Source: Verrucomicrobiota bacterium (GTDB lineage: Bacteria > Verrucomicrobiota > Verrucomicrobiia > Opitutales > Opitutaceae). Taken from it: DNA of 64,000 nt. The stretch is from NCBI GenBank assembly GCA_016871775.1, contig VHCI01000001.1, positions 45,776 to 109,775 of the forward strand, written 5' to 3'. How positions within the stretch are numbered: position 1 is the first letter of the stretch; every line of letters begins with the position of its first letter. A program made the translations under genes and the position numbers. Below the pieces are notes generated by a model that was not told the DNA's origin, searched no databases, and saw only the letters and a list, made by a program, of their open reading frames with translations. Positions 10,350 to 20,079 of this stretch are shown here, in pieces.

Positions 10350-12587
10350 ATGATCGTCGGCGTCCACCCGCTTGCGGGCTTCGACAAGGTCCTCCACTAC
10401 CGCGTGCCCGCGGCGCTCGCCGGCTCCGTGGTGGTGGGCTCGCTGGTGCGGATGCCGATTCGGGGCGGGGTGCGGCTTGGCCTGGTCGGGGAAGTGGGCC
10501 CGCCCGCGAATTTCCCAGTCGAGCGCCTCAAGTTGCTGACCGATCTGGTGTTTCCGTTCCCGGCCCTTACGCCGGAAATGCTGCAGCTCGCGCGCTGGAT
10601 GGCGCGATACTACGCGTGCGGCGTCGACGCGATCATTGAGGCGATGATCCCGGTCGCCGTGCGCCGGGGTGCGGCAGTCAAGCAGGCGCGGCTCCTCGCC
10701 GTCGCGCGCCCCCTGCGGGAAGCGGACCTCGAACGCCTCACGGCGCGCGCGCCGCAGCAGGCGCGGCTTTACCGGTTCCTCGTGGAACAGGTCCGGCCAC
10801 AGCCGAGAGGGCTGGTCCTACGCCGGCTGGGCATCGGCGCCTCCTCGGTAACCGGCCTTGTGCGGATGGGAGTCCTGCGGGAGGAGTCCCGCCGCATCGA
10901 GCGGGTGGCCTACGCGGATGCGCACGCGGGCGGGGAACTGGTCGCTGCCCTGCCGCATGCCCTCAATGCCGAGCAGCAGGCGGCCGTCGACCAGCTGGCG
11001 AAGGACCTCGGCACCGGAGCCTTCAGCGTCTCGCTCCTGCTGGGCGTAACGGGGTCCGGCAAGACAGAGGTTTACCTGCGGGCGATCGACGACGCGCTTC
11101 GAGCGGGGGGGGGAGTAGTGTTCCTTGTGCCTGAGGTCGCGCTCACCCCGCAGACCGTGGCGCGGCTGCGCTCGCGGCTGGAGGCGATCGCTGGCGGAGA
11201 GCGGTGCGTGGTCTGGCACAGTCATCTAAGCGAGGGCGAACGCCTCGACGGCTGGCTTGCGCTCGCCACCGGAGAGGCGAGGGTGGTGGTGGGCGCGCGT
11301 TCGGCGGTGTTTGCTCCGGTGCGGAACCTGCGGCTGGTGATCGCCGATGAGGAGCACGAGCCGGCGTACAAGCAGGACGAGACGCCGCGCTATCACGGGC
11401 GCGACGTGGCGGTGATGCGGGCGAAACTGGCGGGCGCCCTCTGCCTGCTTGGCTCGGCCACGCCGTCGCTGGAAAGCTTCAGCAACGTCGAGGCAGGCAA
11501 GTACCGTCTGCTGCAGCTCACCCAGCGCGTGGACGCCCGGCAGCTGCCCTACATCGACGTCGTGGACCTGCGAATCGAGGCGGCGAAGCAGCGGGATTTA
11601 CCCGCGCTCTCCGGCAAGCTGGTGCGCGCGCTCCACGCGCGGTTAGAACGCCGCGAGCAGGCGATCCTTTTCATCAACCGGCGCGGCTACTCGTCGTCGC
11701 TGCTCTGCCGGCAATGCGGGCACGTCGAGGGCTGCCCGCATTGCAGCATCGCGATGACCTTACACCGGACGGATGACACCCTCCGCTGCCACCTTTGCGG
11801 CCACCAGCGCTCCGCTCCCGCCTCCTGCCCGCAGTGCCGGGCGGCCGACTTCCGCTGGCGCGGGCTCGGCACCCAGCGCGTCGAGGAGGCCGTGCGGCGG
11901 GTCGCTCCGCGGGCGCGGGTGGAGCGGATGGACACCGACACGATGGTGCGGAAGAACCGCTTTCGTGAAGTCCTGGCCGAGTTCCGGGCCGGGCGGATCG
12001 ACATCCTCATCGGCACGCAGATGATCGGGAAGGGTCTCGACTTCCCCAACGTCACCTTGGTGGGGCTGGTGGACGCCGACATCTCGATGCACGTCCCGGA
12101 TTTCCGAGCCAACGAGCGCACGTTCCAGCTGCTCGTGCAGGTGGCCGGGCGCGCGGGCCGCGGAGACCGGGCGGGCGAGGTGATCGTTCAGACCTTCACG
12201 CCCCAGTCCGAGGCCATCCAGTTCTCGCGCCGCGCGGACTTCGCGGGCTTCGCCGCCGCCGAGCTGAAGCTGCGGCGGGAATTCCGCTACCCGCCCTACC
12301 GCCACTTGATCCAGCACCTGTTCCGCGGGCCAAACCCTGACAAGCTCCGTTTCTACGCGGAACAGTGGGCGCGCTTGGTGGAAAAGGAACTGGGTGACCG
12401 CCTGGAGCTGCGCGGGCCATCCGCGGCCCCGATCGAGAAGATCAAGGACGAGTACCGCTGGCAGCTTTGGTACTTCACTAGCGCGGTGTCGCGGGTAGTG
12501 CCGGAACTCGAGCGCCTCCGCGCCGCCTTTGGATGGGCGGACGACATCACCCAGGTGCTCGATGTCGATCCGGTCAGCCTCGGGTGA
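10350..12587 (+). CDS. priA: Primosomal protein N' (replication restart helicase PriA)
   Basis: LGVTGSGKTEVYL Walker A, DEEHEPAYKQ, four-Cys zinc region (CRQCGHVEGCPHC...LRCHLCGH...CPQC), GTQMIGKGLDFPNVTLVGLVDAD. Confidence 0.95.
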   Translation: MIVGVHPLAGFDKVLHYRVPAALAGSVVVGSLVRMPIRGGVRLGLVGEVGPPANFPVERLKLLTDLVFPFPALTPEMLQLARWMARYYACGVDAIIEAMIPVAVRRGAAVKQARLLAVARPLREADLERLTARAPQQARLYRFLVEQVRPQPRGLVLRRLGIGASSVTGLVRMGVLREESRRIERVAYADAHAGGELVAALPHALNAEQQAAVDQLAKDLGTGAFSVSLLLGVTGSGKTEVYLRAIDDALRAGGGVVFLVPEVALTPQTVARLRSRLEAIAGGERCVVWHSHLSEGERLDGWLALATGEARVVVGARSAVFAPVRNLRLVIADEEHEPAYKQDETPRYHGRDVAVMRAKLAGALCLLGSATPSLESFSNVEAGKYRLLQLTQRVDARQLPYIDVVDLRIEAAKQRDLPALSGKLVRALHARLERREQAILFINRRGYSSSLLCRQCGHVEGCPHCSIAMTLHRTDDTLRCHLCGHQRSAPASCPQCRAADFRWRGLGTQRVEEAVRRVAPRARVERMDTDTMVRKNRFREVLAEFRAGRIDILIGTQMIGKGLDFPNVTLVGLVDADISMHVPDFRANERTFQLLVQVAGRAGRGDRAGEVIVQTFTPQSEAIQFSRRADFAGFAAAELKLRREFRYPPYRHLIQHLFRGPNPDKLRFYAEQWARLVEKELGDRLELRGPSAAPIEKIKDEYRWQLWYFTSAVSRVVPELERLRAAFGWADDITQVLDVDPVSLG

Positions 12588-12679
12588 ATGGTCGCCGCGC
12601 CGAGTCCGGTGTTGTGTCCAGCCGCCCGCGCCGCCATGTCCCCGGCGGCGCCCGGTGGCGCCTCCTCCCTCCGCCTCCG

Positions 12680-14107
12680 ATGAAGATCTATTTTCTGGGC
12701 ATCTGTGGCACCGCGATGGGCAACGCCGCCCTGCTGGCCCGCGGCGCCGGGCACGAGGTGTCCGGCACCGACACCGGGGTCTACCCGCCGATGAGTCACG
12801 TGCTGGCGGAGGCCGGCATTCCGGTCCACCCCGGATATGACGCGGCCCGTCTCGCGCGACTCGCCCCCGACCTCGTGGTGGTGGGCAACGCGATGAGCCG
12901 AGGTAACCCCGAGGTCGAGTGGCTGCTGGAGACCCGCGCGCTGGCTTTCACCTCGCTCCCGGCGCTGCTCCACGACACCGTCCTGCGGCGCCGACGGAAC
13001 ATCGTTGTCTGCGGCACCCACGGGAAGACCACGACCACCGCCCTCTGCGCGTTCCTGCTTCGGGCCGCGGGCGCCGACCCTGGGTTCCTTATCGGGGGTG
13101 TGCCGCAGGACCCGCCCTGCGGGGCCCACCTCGGACAGGCGGACGCGCCGTTCGTGATCGAGGGGGACGAGTACGACAGCGCTTTCTTCGACAAGCGGAG
13201 CAAGTTCATCCACTACGCGCCCCACGTGGCCGTGCTCAACAACCTTGAGTTCGACCACGCGGACATCTTCCGCGACCTCGCTGACATCCAGCGGTCGTTC
13301 TCCCACCTCACGCGCATCGTCCCCGGCAACGGCTGGATCGTCCTGAATGGCGATGACTCCAACCTCGGCGCCCTCGGTCCGACCTCGTGGACACGGCAGG
13401 TGCGGGTCGGACGCGGCGCGGACAACGACGTCGTGCTGGCGGACTTCGCGGAGACCCCGGCCGGGGCCTCGTTTTGCCTCGCGTGGCGCGGGCGGCCGTG
13501 GGCGCGGGTGGAGTGGGGCCTGAGCGGTGAATTCAACGCTCGCAACGCCGCGATGGCCGCGACCGCGGCCGCGCTCGCGCTGCGGCCGGACGATCCCACG
13601 GGGCTGGACCTCGGCGCGCTCGCCTCCTTCCGCGGGGTCCGCCGCCGGCAGGAGATCCGCCTCGCCGTCGCGGGGCTCACGGTGATCGAGGACTTCGGGC
13701 ATCACCCGACCGCGCTCGCCGCCACGCTCGATTCGCTGCGCGCCCGCCACCCGGACGCCCGCCTGACCGCGGTCTTTGAGGCCCGCAGCAACACCGCGCG
13801 GACAAAGCGGATGCAGGCCTCCTTCACGGGCGCGCTGGCCCGGGCCGACGCGGCTTTCATCGGTCCGGTTAGCCGGGCCGAGCGGGTGCCGGCCGCTGAA
13901 CGCTTCACCCCGGAGGAGGTGGTCGCGGAGCTTCTCGCGCGCGGCCGGACCGCGGTGACGGCGCCGACCAATGCGGACCTGCTGGCGCGCCTGACGGCGA
14001 GCGTCCGGCCGGGCGGCGCTCGCCCGGAGGTGGTGATATTCTTCACCAACGGCAGTTTCGACGGGATCATCGACGGGTTGGTCGCAGCCGCGCGCCGCGG
14101 GGGCTGA
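12680..14107 (+). CDS. mpl: UDP-N-acetylmuramate:L-alanyl-gamma-D-glutamyl-meso-diaminopimelate ligase
   Basis: MKIYFLGICGTAMGNAALL, VCGTHGKTTTTAL, EGDEYDSAFFDKRSKFIHY, EDFGHHPTAL: Mur ligase family, Mpl type. Confidence 0.92.
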   Translation: MKIYFLGICGTAMGNAALLARGAGHEVSGTDTGVYPPMSHVLAEAGIPVHPGYDAARLARLAPDLVVVGNAMSRGNPEVEWLLETRALAFTSLPALLHDTVLRRRRNIVVCGTHGKTTTTALCAFLLRAAGADPGFLIGGVPQDPPCGAHLGQADAPFVIEGDEYDSAFFDKRSKFIHYAPHVAVLNNLEFDHADIFRDLADIQRSFSHLTRIVPGNGWIVLNGDDSNLGALGPTSWTRQVRVGRGADNDVVLADFAETPAGASFCLAWRGRPWARVEWGLSGEFNARNAAMAATAAALALRPDDPTGLDLGALASFRGVRRRQEIRLAVAGLTVIEDFGHHPTALAATLDSLRARHPDARLTAVFEARSNTARTKRMQASFTGALARADAAFIGPVSRAERVPAAERFTPEEVVAELLARGRTAVTAPTNADLLARLTASVRPGGARPEVVIFFTNGSFDGIIDGLVAAARRGG

Positions 14108-14172
14108 AAGCGGAGTTGCCGCTTGCGTCGCTGGGGTCGTTCGTCGTCCTTCTGCTTCCGTCCGTGCTTATA

Positions 14173-16239
14173 ATGACCCGTCTTTTCCCCGGCCGCGCCC
14201 GCCGGCGTCCCCGCTGGCGGGATGCCGCCCTCCTTGCCGTCCTTGTGCTCCCGTTCGCGCCGCTGCCTGCCGCCACCCCGGAGGAGCGGGACCCGATGCT
14301 GGCCCGGGTCTTCCCGTCGATTGTCCGGATCGAGGCCATCCGGCTCCGGCCGACCGACGGTCGGCTGACGAAGGAGTGGTCGGGCGGCAGCGGGGTCGTG
14401 ATTTCCGCCGAGGGGCACGTGCTCACCAACTGCCACGTCACGGAGGACGGTGATTTCTTCCGGGGCTACCTGCACGACGGCTCCCAGCTGGAGGCGGTGC
14501 TCGTGGGTCAGGATCCGCTGACGGATCTCGCGGTGATCCGCCTCAACCTCGCGCAGCGGGCTGCAGGGGCACCGCCCTTGCCCGTGGCGCGGTTTGGCGA
14601 TTCCGCCGCTTTGCGGGTGGGCGAGGAGGTCTTCGCCCTCGGGAGCCCGGGTTTTCTGGCCCAGTCGGTGACGCAGGGGGTCGTATCGAACCCCTCGCTC
14701 GTGCTGCCTGAACAGACCGTGGGCAAGATGATGCTGCGGGGAGAGGACGTGGGGCAGTTCGTGCGGTGGGTGCTGCACGACGCGCGGATCTTCGGCGGCA
14801 ACAGCGGCGGGCCGCTCGTGAACACGCGCGGCGAGGTCGTGGGCATCAATGAAATCGGGGTGGTCGGACTCAGCGGGGCGATTCCCAGCAACCTCGCCCG
14901 GGAGGTCGCGCGCCAGCTGATGACTACGGGCAAGGTCGTGCGCGGCTGGAGCGGCCTGACCGTGCAGCGCCGCCTCGAGGCCTCGGGCAAGGGCTCCGGC
15001 GTCGTGGTGGGTGATGTCGCCGAGGGCTCCCCGGCTGCCGCCGCGGGTTTCCTGCCGGGGGACGTGATTCTTGCCTGCGACGGGCAGCCCATTGAGGGGG
15101 CCGAGGAGAAGGCGGTGGCCCATTTTCACCGGCTGGAAGCCAGCCGGGTGCCGGGCGAGGATCTGGAGGTCCGCCTCGCCCGGGATGGCGCGGAGGCGAC
15201 GCGGCGCGTGCGGTTGGTGGCCCGCGAGGCGGCCCGCGCGGACGACGTGGAATTCCGGACGTGGGGCGCCGTGATGCGCGACCTCACCCAGCGCATCTCG
15301 CGCCTCGAGCGGCTCCCGGACACCCGCGGTGTCTGGCTGGAGAACGTGCGCCCCGCCGGCCCCGCCGGCCAAGCCGAGCCCGTGCTGCGGCGCGGCGATG
15401 TCCTGATCGCGGTCGAGGGCCGCTCGGTGGAGGGCGTGGCGGAGCTGCGGCGGATGTCGGAGGAGTTGCTGCGCGACGCGCCCAAGGGCGTGCGGACGGT
15501 GCTGGCGGAGGTCCGTCGCGACGGAGCGCGGCTGAGCTCGGTGCTGGAGCTCCGCGCCGCGAGCGAGCGCAATTTCCCGCCGCAGGCCCGGAGGGCTTGG
15601 CTGGGCGTGTCCTCCCAGCCGTTGACCCCCAAGCTCTCGGCGCGATTGGGCATCAAGGCCGAGGGCGGCGCGCGGCTGACCCGCATCTACCCAGGCACTC
15701 AGGCGGAAACCGGCGGGCTGCAGGTCGGGGACGTACTGCTGGCCCTCGATGGCACCCCGGTCGCGGCTCGCCGTCCCGAGGACACCGACGTCCTGGCGCG
15801 GCAGGTCCGGCAATACCGGGCGGGCTCCGCAGTGCAGGTTTCCCTCTGGCGCGAGGGTGTGCTGCGCGAGCTCACGCTGGTGCTGGAGGAACAGCCGATT
15901 CCCGCCGCCGAAATGGCTTGGTGGGAAGATGTGCAACTTGAGTTTTCGGCGCGCGAACTCGCCTTTGATGACCGGATCCGGCTCCAGCTGACGACCGCCC
16001 AGACTGGCGCCCTCGTCGAGAGCGCGTTCCCGGCCGGCTGGGCGGCCCTCGCGGGCCTGCGGGCCGACGACCTCATCGAGGCGGCCGCGGGCCAACCCGT
16101 CACCTCGTTGGCGGAACTGCGCTCCTCCCGGGCCGCCGCCGTGGACGCCAAGCGCGACTGGTGGGTACTGCGCGTGCGGCGCCGGGGCCAGACCCTCCTG
16201 GTCGAGATCAGCCTGAAACCCGCGCTTTCCCCCCGATGA
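14173..16239 (+). CDS. HtrA/Deg-type serine protease with multiple PDZ domains
   Basis: Catalytic triad contexts all present: LTNCHV (H), LTDLAVI (D), GGNSGGPLV (S); several PDZ-like GDVIL/GDVLI/GDVLLALDG segments. Confidence 0.87.
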   Translation: MTRLFPGRARRRPRWRDAALLAVLVLPFAPLPAATPEERDPMLARVFPSIVRIEAIRLRPTDGRLTKEWSGGSGVVISAEGHVLTNCHVTEDGDFFRGYLHDGSQLEAVLVGQDPLTDLAVIRLNLAQRAAGAPPLPVARFGDSAALRVGEEVFALGSPGFLAQSVTQGVVSNPSLVLPEQTVGKMMLRGEDVGQFVRWVLHDARIFGGNSGGPLVNTRGEVVGINEIGVVGLSGAIPSNLAREVARQLMTTGKVVRGWSGLTVQRRLEASGKGSGVVVGDVAEGSPAAAAGFLPGDVILACDGQPIEGAEEKAVAHFHRLEASRVPGEDLEVRLARDGAEATRRVRLVAREAARADDVEFRTWGAVMRDLTQRISRLERLPDTRGVWLENVRPAGPAGQAEPVLRRGDVLIAVEGRSVEGVAELRRMSEELLRDAPKGVRTVLAEVRRDGARLSSVLELRAASERNFPPQARRAWLGVSSQPLTPKLSARLGIKAEGGARLTRIYPGTQAETGGLQVGDVLLALDGTPVAARRPEDTDVLARQVRQYRAGSAVQVSLWREGVLRELTLVLEEQPIPAAEMAWWEDVQLEFSARELAFDDRIRLQLTTAQTGALVESAFPAGWAALAGLRADDLIEAAAGQPVTSLAELRSSRAAAVDAKRDWWVLRVRRRGQTLLVEISLKPALSPR

Positions 16240-17003
16240 TTCCCTGCCTCCGCGCCTCCGTCTTGGTTCTTGCCGCCCTGTGTGCCGCGGTCGCCGCCTC
16301 CGGGGCTCCCGGCGTGGCTGCCGACCTCGTGCGGCGCTATGCGGATGCCATCGTGGGGGTGGAACTGGTCGTCACCGTCAAGGTGAAGATGGGTGATCGG
16401 GAGGTGCCGCCGCGTGAGCAGCGGATCGAGGTCAACGGCACCGTGGTGACCCCGGAGGGTCTGACCGTGACCAGCCTGGCGGGGGTGGATCCGCAGGTGC
16501 AGTTCGATGCGATGCGCGCCGCGGGGATGGGCTCGCGGGGCGCGGAGCTGGTGGGCGCTGATTTCAAAGAGGTGAAGCTGCGGCTCGCGGACGGCCAGGA
16601 GTTGCCTGCGCGTTTCGTGCTGAAGGACGCGGATCTCGATCTCGCGTTTATGGCGCCCGAGGAGCCGGTAGCCGGGCGCAAGTTCGTCCACGTCGCGCTG
16701 GGTGAGGCCGTGCAGGGAGACTTGCTCGGGACTTTTTACTACGTGGCGCGGGCCTCGAAGGCGCTGCAGCGGGTTCCGCTGGTGCGTTCAAGCGAGTTGA
16801 TGGGCGTGGTGGAAAAGCCGCGCCGTCTCTACCTGCTCTCCGAGCAGGCGGCGGGGAGCCCGATGTTCGACGCGGGCGGGAAGCTCCTCGGCATTTCCCT
16901 GCAGCACTTCGCCAACGGTCGGGCAACGGGCACCGTGGTCCTGCCGGCGGGGGATATCGCGGACATCGCGCGGCAGGCCGCAGCGGCGATGGCGCCGCGC
17001 TGA
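16236..17003 (+). CDS. Secreted HtrA-like protein with degenerate catalytic residues (putative pseudoprotease)
   Basis: Signal peptide; trypsin-like layout VTPEGLTVTSLAGVD...DADLDLAFM...EQAAGSPMFDAGGKLLGI. ATG overlaps the upstream stop (ATGA at 16236-16239). Confidence 0.65.
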   Translation: MIPCLRASVLVLAALCAAVAASGAPGVAADLVRRYADAIVGVELVVTVKVKMGDREVPPREQRIEVNGTVVTPEGLTVTSLAGVDPQVQFDAMRAAGMGSRGAELVGADFKEVKLRLADGQELPARFVLKDADLDLAFMAPEEPVAGRKFVHVALGEAVQGDLLGTFYYVARASKALQRVPLVRSSELMGVVEKPRRLYLLSEQAAGSPMFDAGGKLLGISLQHFANGRATGTVVLPAGDIADIARQAAAAMAPR

Positions 17004-17005
17004 CC

Positions 17006-18550
17006 TCAGCGGAGACGCAGTAGCTCGGAGGTCGCGGGGACGTCCTTGATGATCTGCGCCGGTTCCGGTCCGACCCCGAGGTATCGCAGGTTGGGCAGTT
17101 GGGCGTCCGCCGGCCGGGGACCGCCCGCGTGGGCGGTGTCGACGATCGCACCCATCATCGCCGCGACGTAACGGCGGGCGGCGGCGGGCAGGTCGGCGAA
17201 GCGCCGGATCAGGGAGAGATCGCCGGACCAGCCCGCGTGCCGCGAGTAAACGGGGCGGAGCGTGCGCCGGACCGCCTCGTTGCGGGGTACGTGCGCGTGC
17301 CGTCGGCCGTGGGCATCTTCATAGGCGGTGCAGATCAACAGGTCGCCGCGCCAGGCGCCCTCGTGGCTGAGCGCATCGGACTTGTTGATCATCAGGTCGT
17401 GGAAGCCTCCGTAACGCAGGGCGTCGCCCTTTTCCACGGCATCGAACCAGCCGACCATCCGCTGGCGGCCCGTGCTGGTGCCAAATTCCAGGAGCTTCAG
17501 CTTCTCGGCGAGGGGATGACCGTCCTCCATCCGCGTGAGGAACGTGTGCGTGCCGACCTTGGTGTCATAGGCCTTCGCGACCCCAAAGGTGTGGACGCGC
17601 TGCACCGGAACGCCCGCGCTCTCAAACAGCTCGGGGGTGTAGGTGTGGGAGGCAGTGACGTTCGGCGAGAAGCCGTGTCGCTTGTCGAGCCAGTAGGCCT
17701 GACCGAACTCGCCGATCACCGTCCGGCCGGCGGCCAGTTCACCGAGGATCAGTTCCCGCACCTCGGTTACGTTGGCCGCCAGCGCGTGGCCGGCCGACCA
17801 GTACGCTTCCGTGAGGGCCGCGAGGTCGAGGGTGAAGGGTTCCGCGCCGCGGAAGCGGGTGAAGTCGAACTCCGCCTCGGGAAACACTCCCAGCGCGATC
17901 CCCTCCGCGTTGGCCCGGCGTTCGGCGGCGCCGAGGGCCTCGAAGAACCCCGCCCAGACGCCTGCGGGCACCCGGCAGACGTGCTCGATCGTGCGACAGG
18001 CGCGGTCGGCACGCTGGGCGAGCTTGCGCGCGAAGGTCTCCCGGTCGCCGAGGAATTCGCTAAAGGTGATCTGCTGTTGGCCGACCTCGTCGAGGTAGGC
18101 TGGTGTGACCCCGCGGCCGGTCGAGCCCCGTGCCTCCTCGCGCAGCACCTCCACCCGGTAATGTTCCCACGCCAGATCCAACAGGCGATGGGTGAGGTCC
18201 GCGACCAGCGCACGCTCGTCGATGCGCAGTCGGGAAAGGATGGCGTGCCCCTTGCGCTCCAGGGGACGCGTTTCCCACCACAGCTTGCGCGGGTCGGCGA
18301 CTACGCCGCTGCCCACGCAGAGGTGGGCGGCATCGCGCACGACGACGCCAGCCGGCAGGAGGTTCAGCTTGATGCCACCCGCGGTGTGGCCGGAGTTGGC
18401 CCCACCGTTAACTTTAAGCACCACGGAGACCGGATGCGGCGTGCCACGGAGCTCGTCGGCAATTTCGGGGATGAGGCGGCCTTTGCCCTCGTCACCGAAA
18501 CAAATACCCACATCGGCGACGAGGCGGCTGGAAAAGGGGGGCAGGGACAT
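17006..18550 (-). CDS. purA: Divergent adenylosuccinate synthetase (PurA-like)
   Basis: [46 protein letters not shown] and INKSDALS match PurA motifs; 514 aa with clear departures from canonical PurA. Confidence 0.8.
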   Translation of the reverse strand: MSLPPFSSRLVADVGICFGDEGKGRLIPEIADELRGTPHPVSVVLKVNGGANSGHTAGGIKLNLLPAGVVVRDAAHLCVGSGVVADPRKLWWETRPLERKGHAILSRLRIDERALVADLTHRLLDLAWEHYRVEVLREEARGSTGRGVTPAYLDEVGQQQITFSEFLGDRETFARKLAQRADRACRTIEHVCRVPAGVWAGFFEALGAAERRANAEGIALGVFPEAEFDFTRFRGAEPFTLDLAALTEAYWSAGHALAANVTEVRELILGELAAGRTVIGEFGQAYWLDKRHGFSPNVTASHTYTPELFESAGVPVQRVHTFGVAKAYDTKVGTHTFLTRMEDGHPLAEKLKLLEFGTSTGRQRMVGWFDAVEKGDALRYGGFHDLMINKSDALSHEGAWRGDLLICTAYEDAHGRRHAHVPRNEAVRRTLRPVYSRHAGWSGDLSLIRRFADLPAAARRYVAAMMGAIVDTAHAGGPRPADAQLPNLRYLGVGPEPAQIIKDVPATSELLRLR

Positions 18551-18640
18551 GGTTGCGAAGCGCGCAACCAGGCCCGGAGGACCCTGTTGCCGGGAAGGGA
18601 AAACGCGACCGTCCCGGGGAGCGCAAACAGAAAAGCCCCC

Positions 18641-18657
18641 GGCGCTCGCCGCGCCGT
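18641..18657 (-). terminator. Candidate intrinsic terminator downstream of the ThuA-ankyrin gene
   Basis: On the minus strand CGGCGC-GGCGA-GCGCCG followed by GGGGCTTTTCTGTTT. Short stem and imperfect T-tract. Confidence 0.4.
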
Positions 18658-18661
18658 TTCC

Positions 18662-20062
18662 TCAGCGCGCGGGCGTCAGCGGCGCCAGCAGCCCGATGGC
18701 GGCCTCGTTCTTGAACTCACGCGCGATGTCGAGGGCCGTCACCCCCAGCTTCGAGACCACCTTCGGGTCGACCCCGGCGGTGAGAAACAGCTGTACCATC
18801 TCGGCGCTGCCGCTGGCGGCCGCCTCGTGCAAGGGGGTGCCGCCCCGCTCGCTCAGCGCGCCCGCGCGGGCGCCGCCCTTGAGCAGCGCCCGGGCGATCG
18901 GCACTCGGTCCTTCGCCGCGGCGTGGTGCAGCGGCGTCCAGCCCAGTCTGTCGAGCTCGTTGGGCCGGGCGCGCCGGGCCAGCAGCGCCTCAAGCAGGGC
19001 GAGGTTGCCCCGTTCAACCGCGAGGTGCAGGGGCGTCCGCTGGCTGCGGTCGGGGGCGTCGACGCCGGCGCCCGCCTCAAGCAGGAAGAGGGCGATCTCG
19101 TTCCGGTTGCGCAGAATCGCCTGGTGCAGCGGCGCGAGGGCCGCGGCCGGACTACCCTGCACCGCCGCTGGCCGCAGCTTCACGTGGAGCCGCACGTCCT
19201 CGAGGTCGCCGCGCGCGATCGCCTCGTCGACGGTCGCGTGCCTGGGCGCAGGGTCGAGGGAGGAGGCCACGCCCGCAGGCGGGACGGCGATGCCGGCGGT
19301 CCAGACGAGCGCGTTCAGGACGAGGGTGCGGAAGTTCATCTCCCACCAGTTACGATGAAAATGTCCGCCGGTGAACCCAAATGTGCGCGCGCCCGCCGCG
19401 GGGTGCACCCAAGCGAGCGTCTGCGGCTCGCCCCGCGCGACCGCCGCGCGCACGGCGGGGTTGCCGGACCGGGGGCCGTCCTGACCGAGGGTCGAGGGTG
19501 GCGGCCGGGCCTGCAGGATGGGGACGACGCCGGGGGAAAACCGCAGGTGGTAGTACCATTCGTCCTCGACGGAGAACGGGCGCACGCCGCGCGTGACCTC
19601 GTGGGTGGCAAGCAGGACCTCGGGCGGGCGCCAGACCGGGTTGACGGACCAATCGGCCTCGAAGCGGCCGCCGAGGAGCGCGAGGAGCGCGTCCGCCAAT
19701 TCCCCGGGCGCCGGCTCCAGCGCGAAGTGTAGCACCGCGAGGCCGCGGCCGGCGGCGACGTGCCGGCGGAGGGCGTCCGCGTGGTCCCGCGCGACATGGC
19801 GCTCAAGGCCGTCGGAGAACAGCACGAGCGACGCGGCCTCCGCGATCCGGGCCGGTTCCGGCCAACCTTGGACGACGGCGGTGCGCAGCGGCAGGCCCGA
19901 GGCGGCGAGCGCGTCGGCGAGGAGGCGCGAGCCGGTAGGGAAGCGGTGCTCGCCGGGGCCGTGGCTGGGCTCGCCAGCGACAAACAGCACGAGGGGCGGC
20001 GCCGGGGACTCCGCGGCGCCGGCGCCGGCCGCGAGCGCGGCCCATAGCAGCGCGCGGAGCAT
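18662..20062 (-). CDS. Exported ThuA-like domain protein with C-terminal ankyrin repeats
   Basis: N-terminal signal peptide; VLFVAGEPSHGPGEHRF...GLAVLHFALEP...FGFTGGHFHRNW is ThuA-like. C-terminal repeats TPLHLAVERGNLALLEALLARRARPNELDRLGWTPLHHAAAKDR are ankyrin. Confidence 0.82.
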   Translation of the reverse strand: MLRALLWAALAAGAGAAESPAPPLVLFVAGEPSHGPGEHRFPTGSRLLADALAASGLPLRTAVVQGWPEPARIAEAASLVLFSDGLERHVARDHADALRRHVAAGRGLAVLHFALEPAPGELADALLALLGGRFEADWSVNPVWRPPEVLLATHEVTRGVRPFSVEDEWYYHLRFSPGVVPILQARPPPSTLGQDGPRSGNPAVRAAVARGEPQTLAWVHPAAGARTFGFTGGHFHRNWWEMNFRTLVLNALVWTAGIAVPPAGVASSLDPAPRHATVDEAIARGDLEDVRLHVKLRPAAVQGSPAAALAPLHQAILRNRNEIALFLLEAGAGVDAPDRSQRTPLHLAVERGNLALLEALLARRARPNELDRLGWTPLHHAAAKDRVPIARALLKGGARAGALSERGGTPLHEAAASGSAEMVQLFLTAGVDPKVVSKLGVTALDIAREFKNEAAIGLLAPLTPAR

Positions 20063-20079
20063 CGGGCGTTAGTGCCGGC

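Noticed and set aside
8459-10387. 642-aa minus-strand ORF opposite proS
   Set aside because: Antisense shadow of a certain proS gene; no recognisable domain.
14169-14174. Perfect TATAAT hexamer at the HtrA-type gene start
   Set aside because: It overlaps the ATG itself and has no convincing -35; a promoter here would start inside the gene and remove the signal peptide. Probably coincidence.
13702-16095. 797-aa minus-strand ORF
   Set aside because: Antisense shadow across mpl and the HtrA-type protease; no motifs.
17006-18550. Possibility that the PurA-like gene is a PurZ-type 2-aminoadenine synthase
   Set aside because: PurZ proteins replace the catalytic Asp of GDEGKG, whereas this protein keeps GDEGKG. 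No phage or Z-genome genes are nearby. Kept only as a divergent PurA.
17099-19732. 877-aa plus-strand ORF spanning two genes
   Set aside because: Antisense to purA-like and ThuA-ankyrin genes, both with clear family motifs. Long shadow ORFs are expected in very GC-rich codon-biased DNA.
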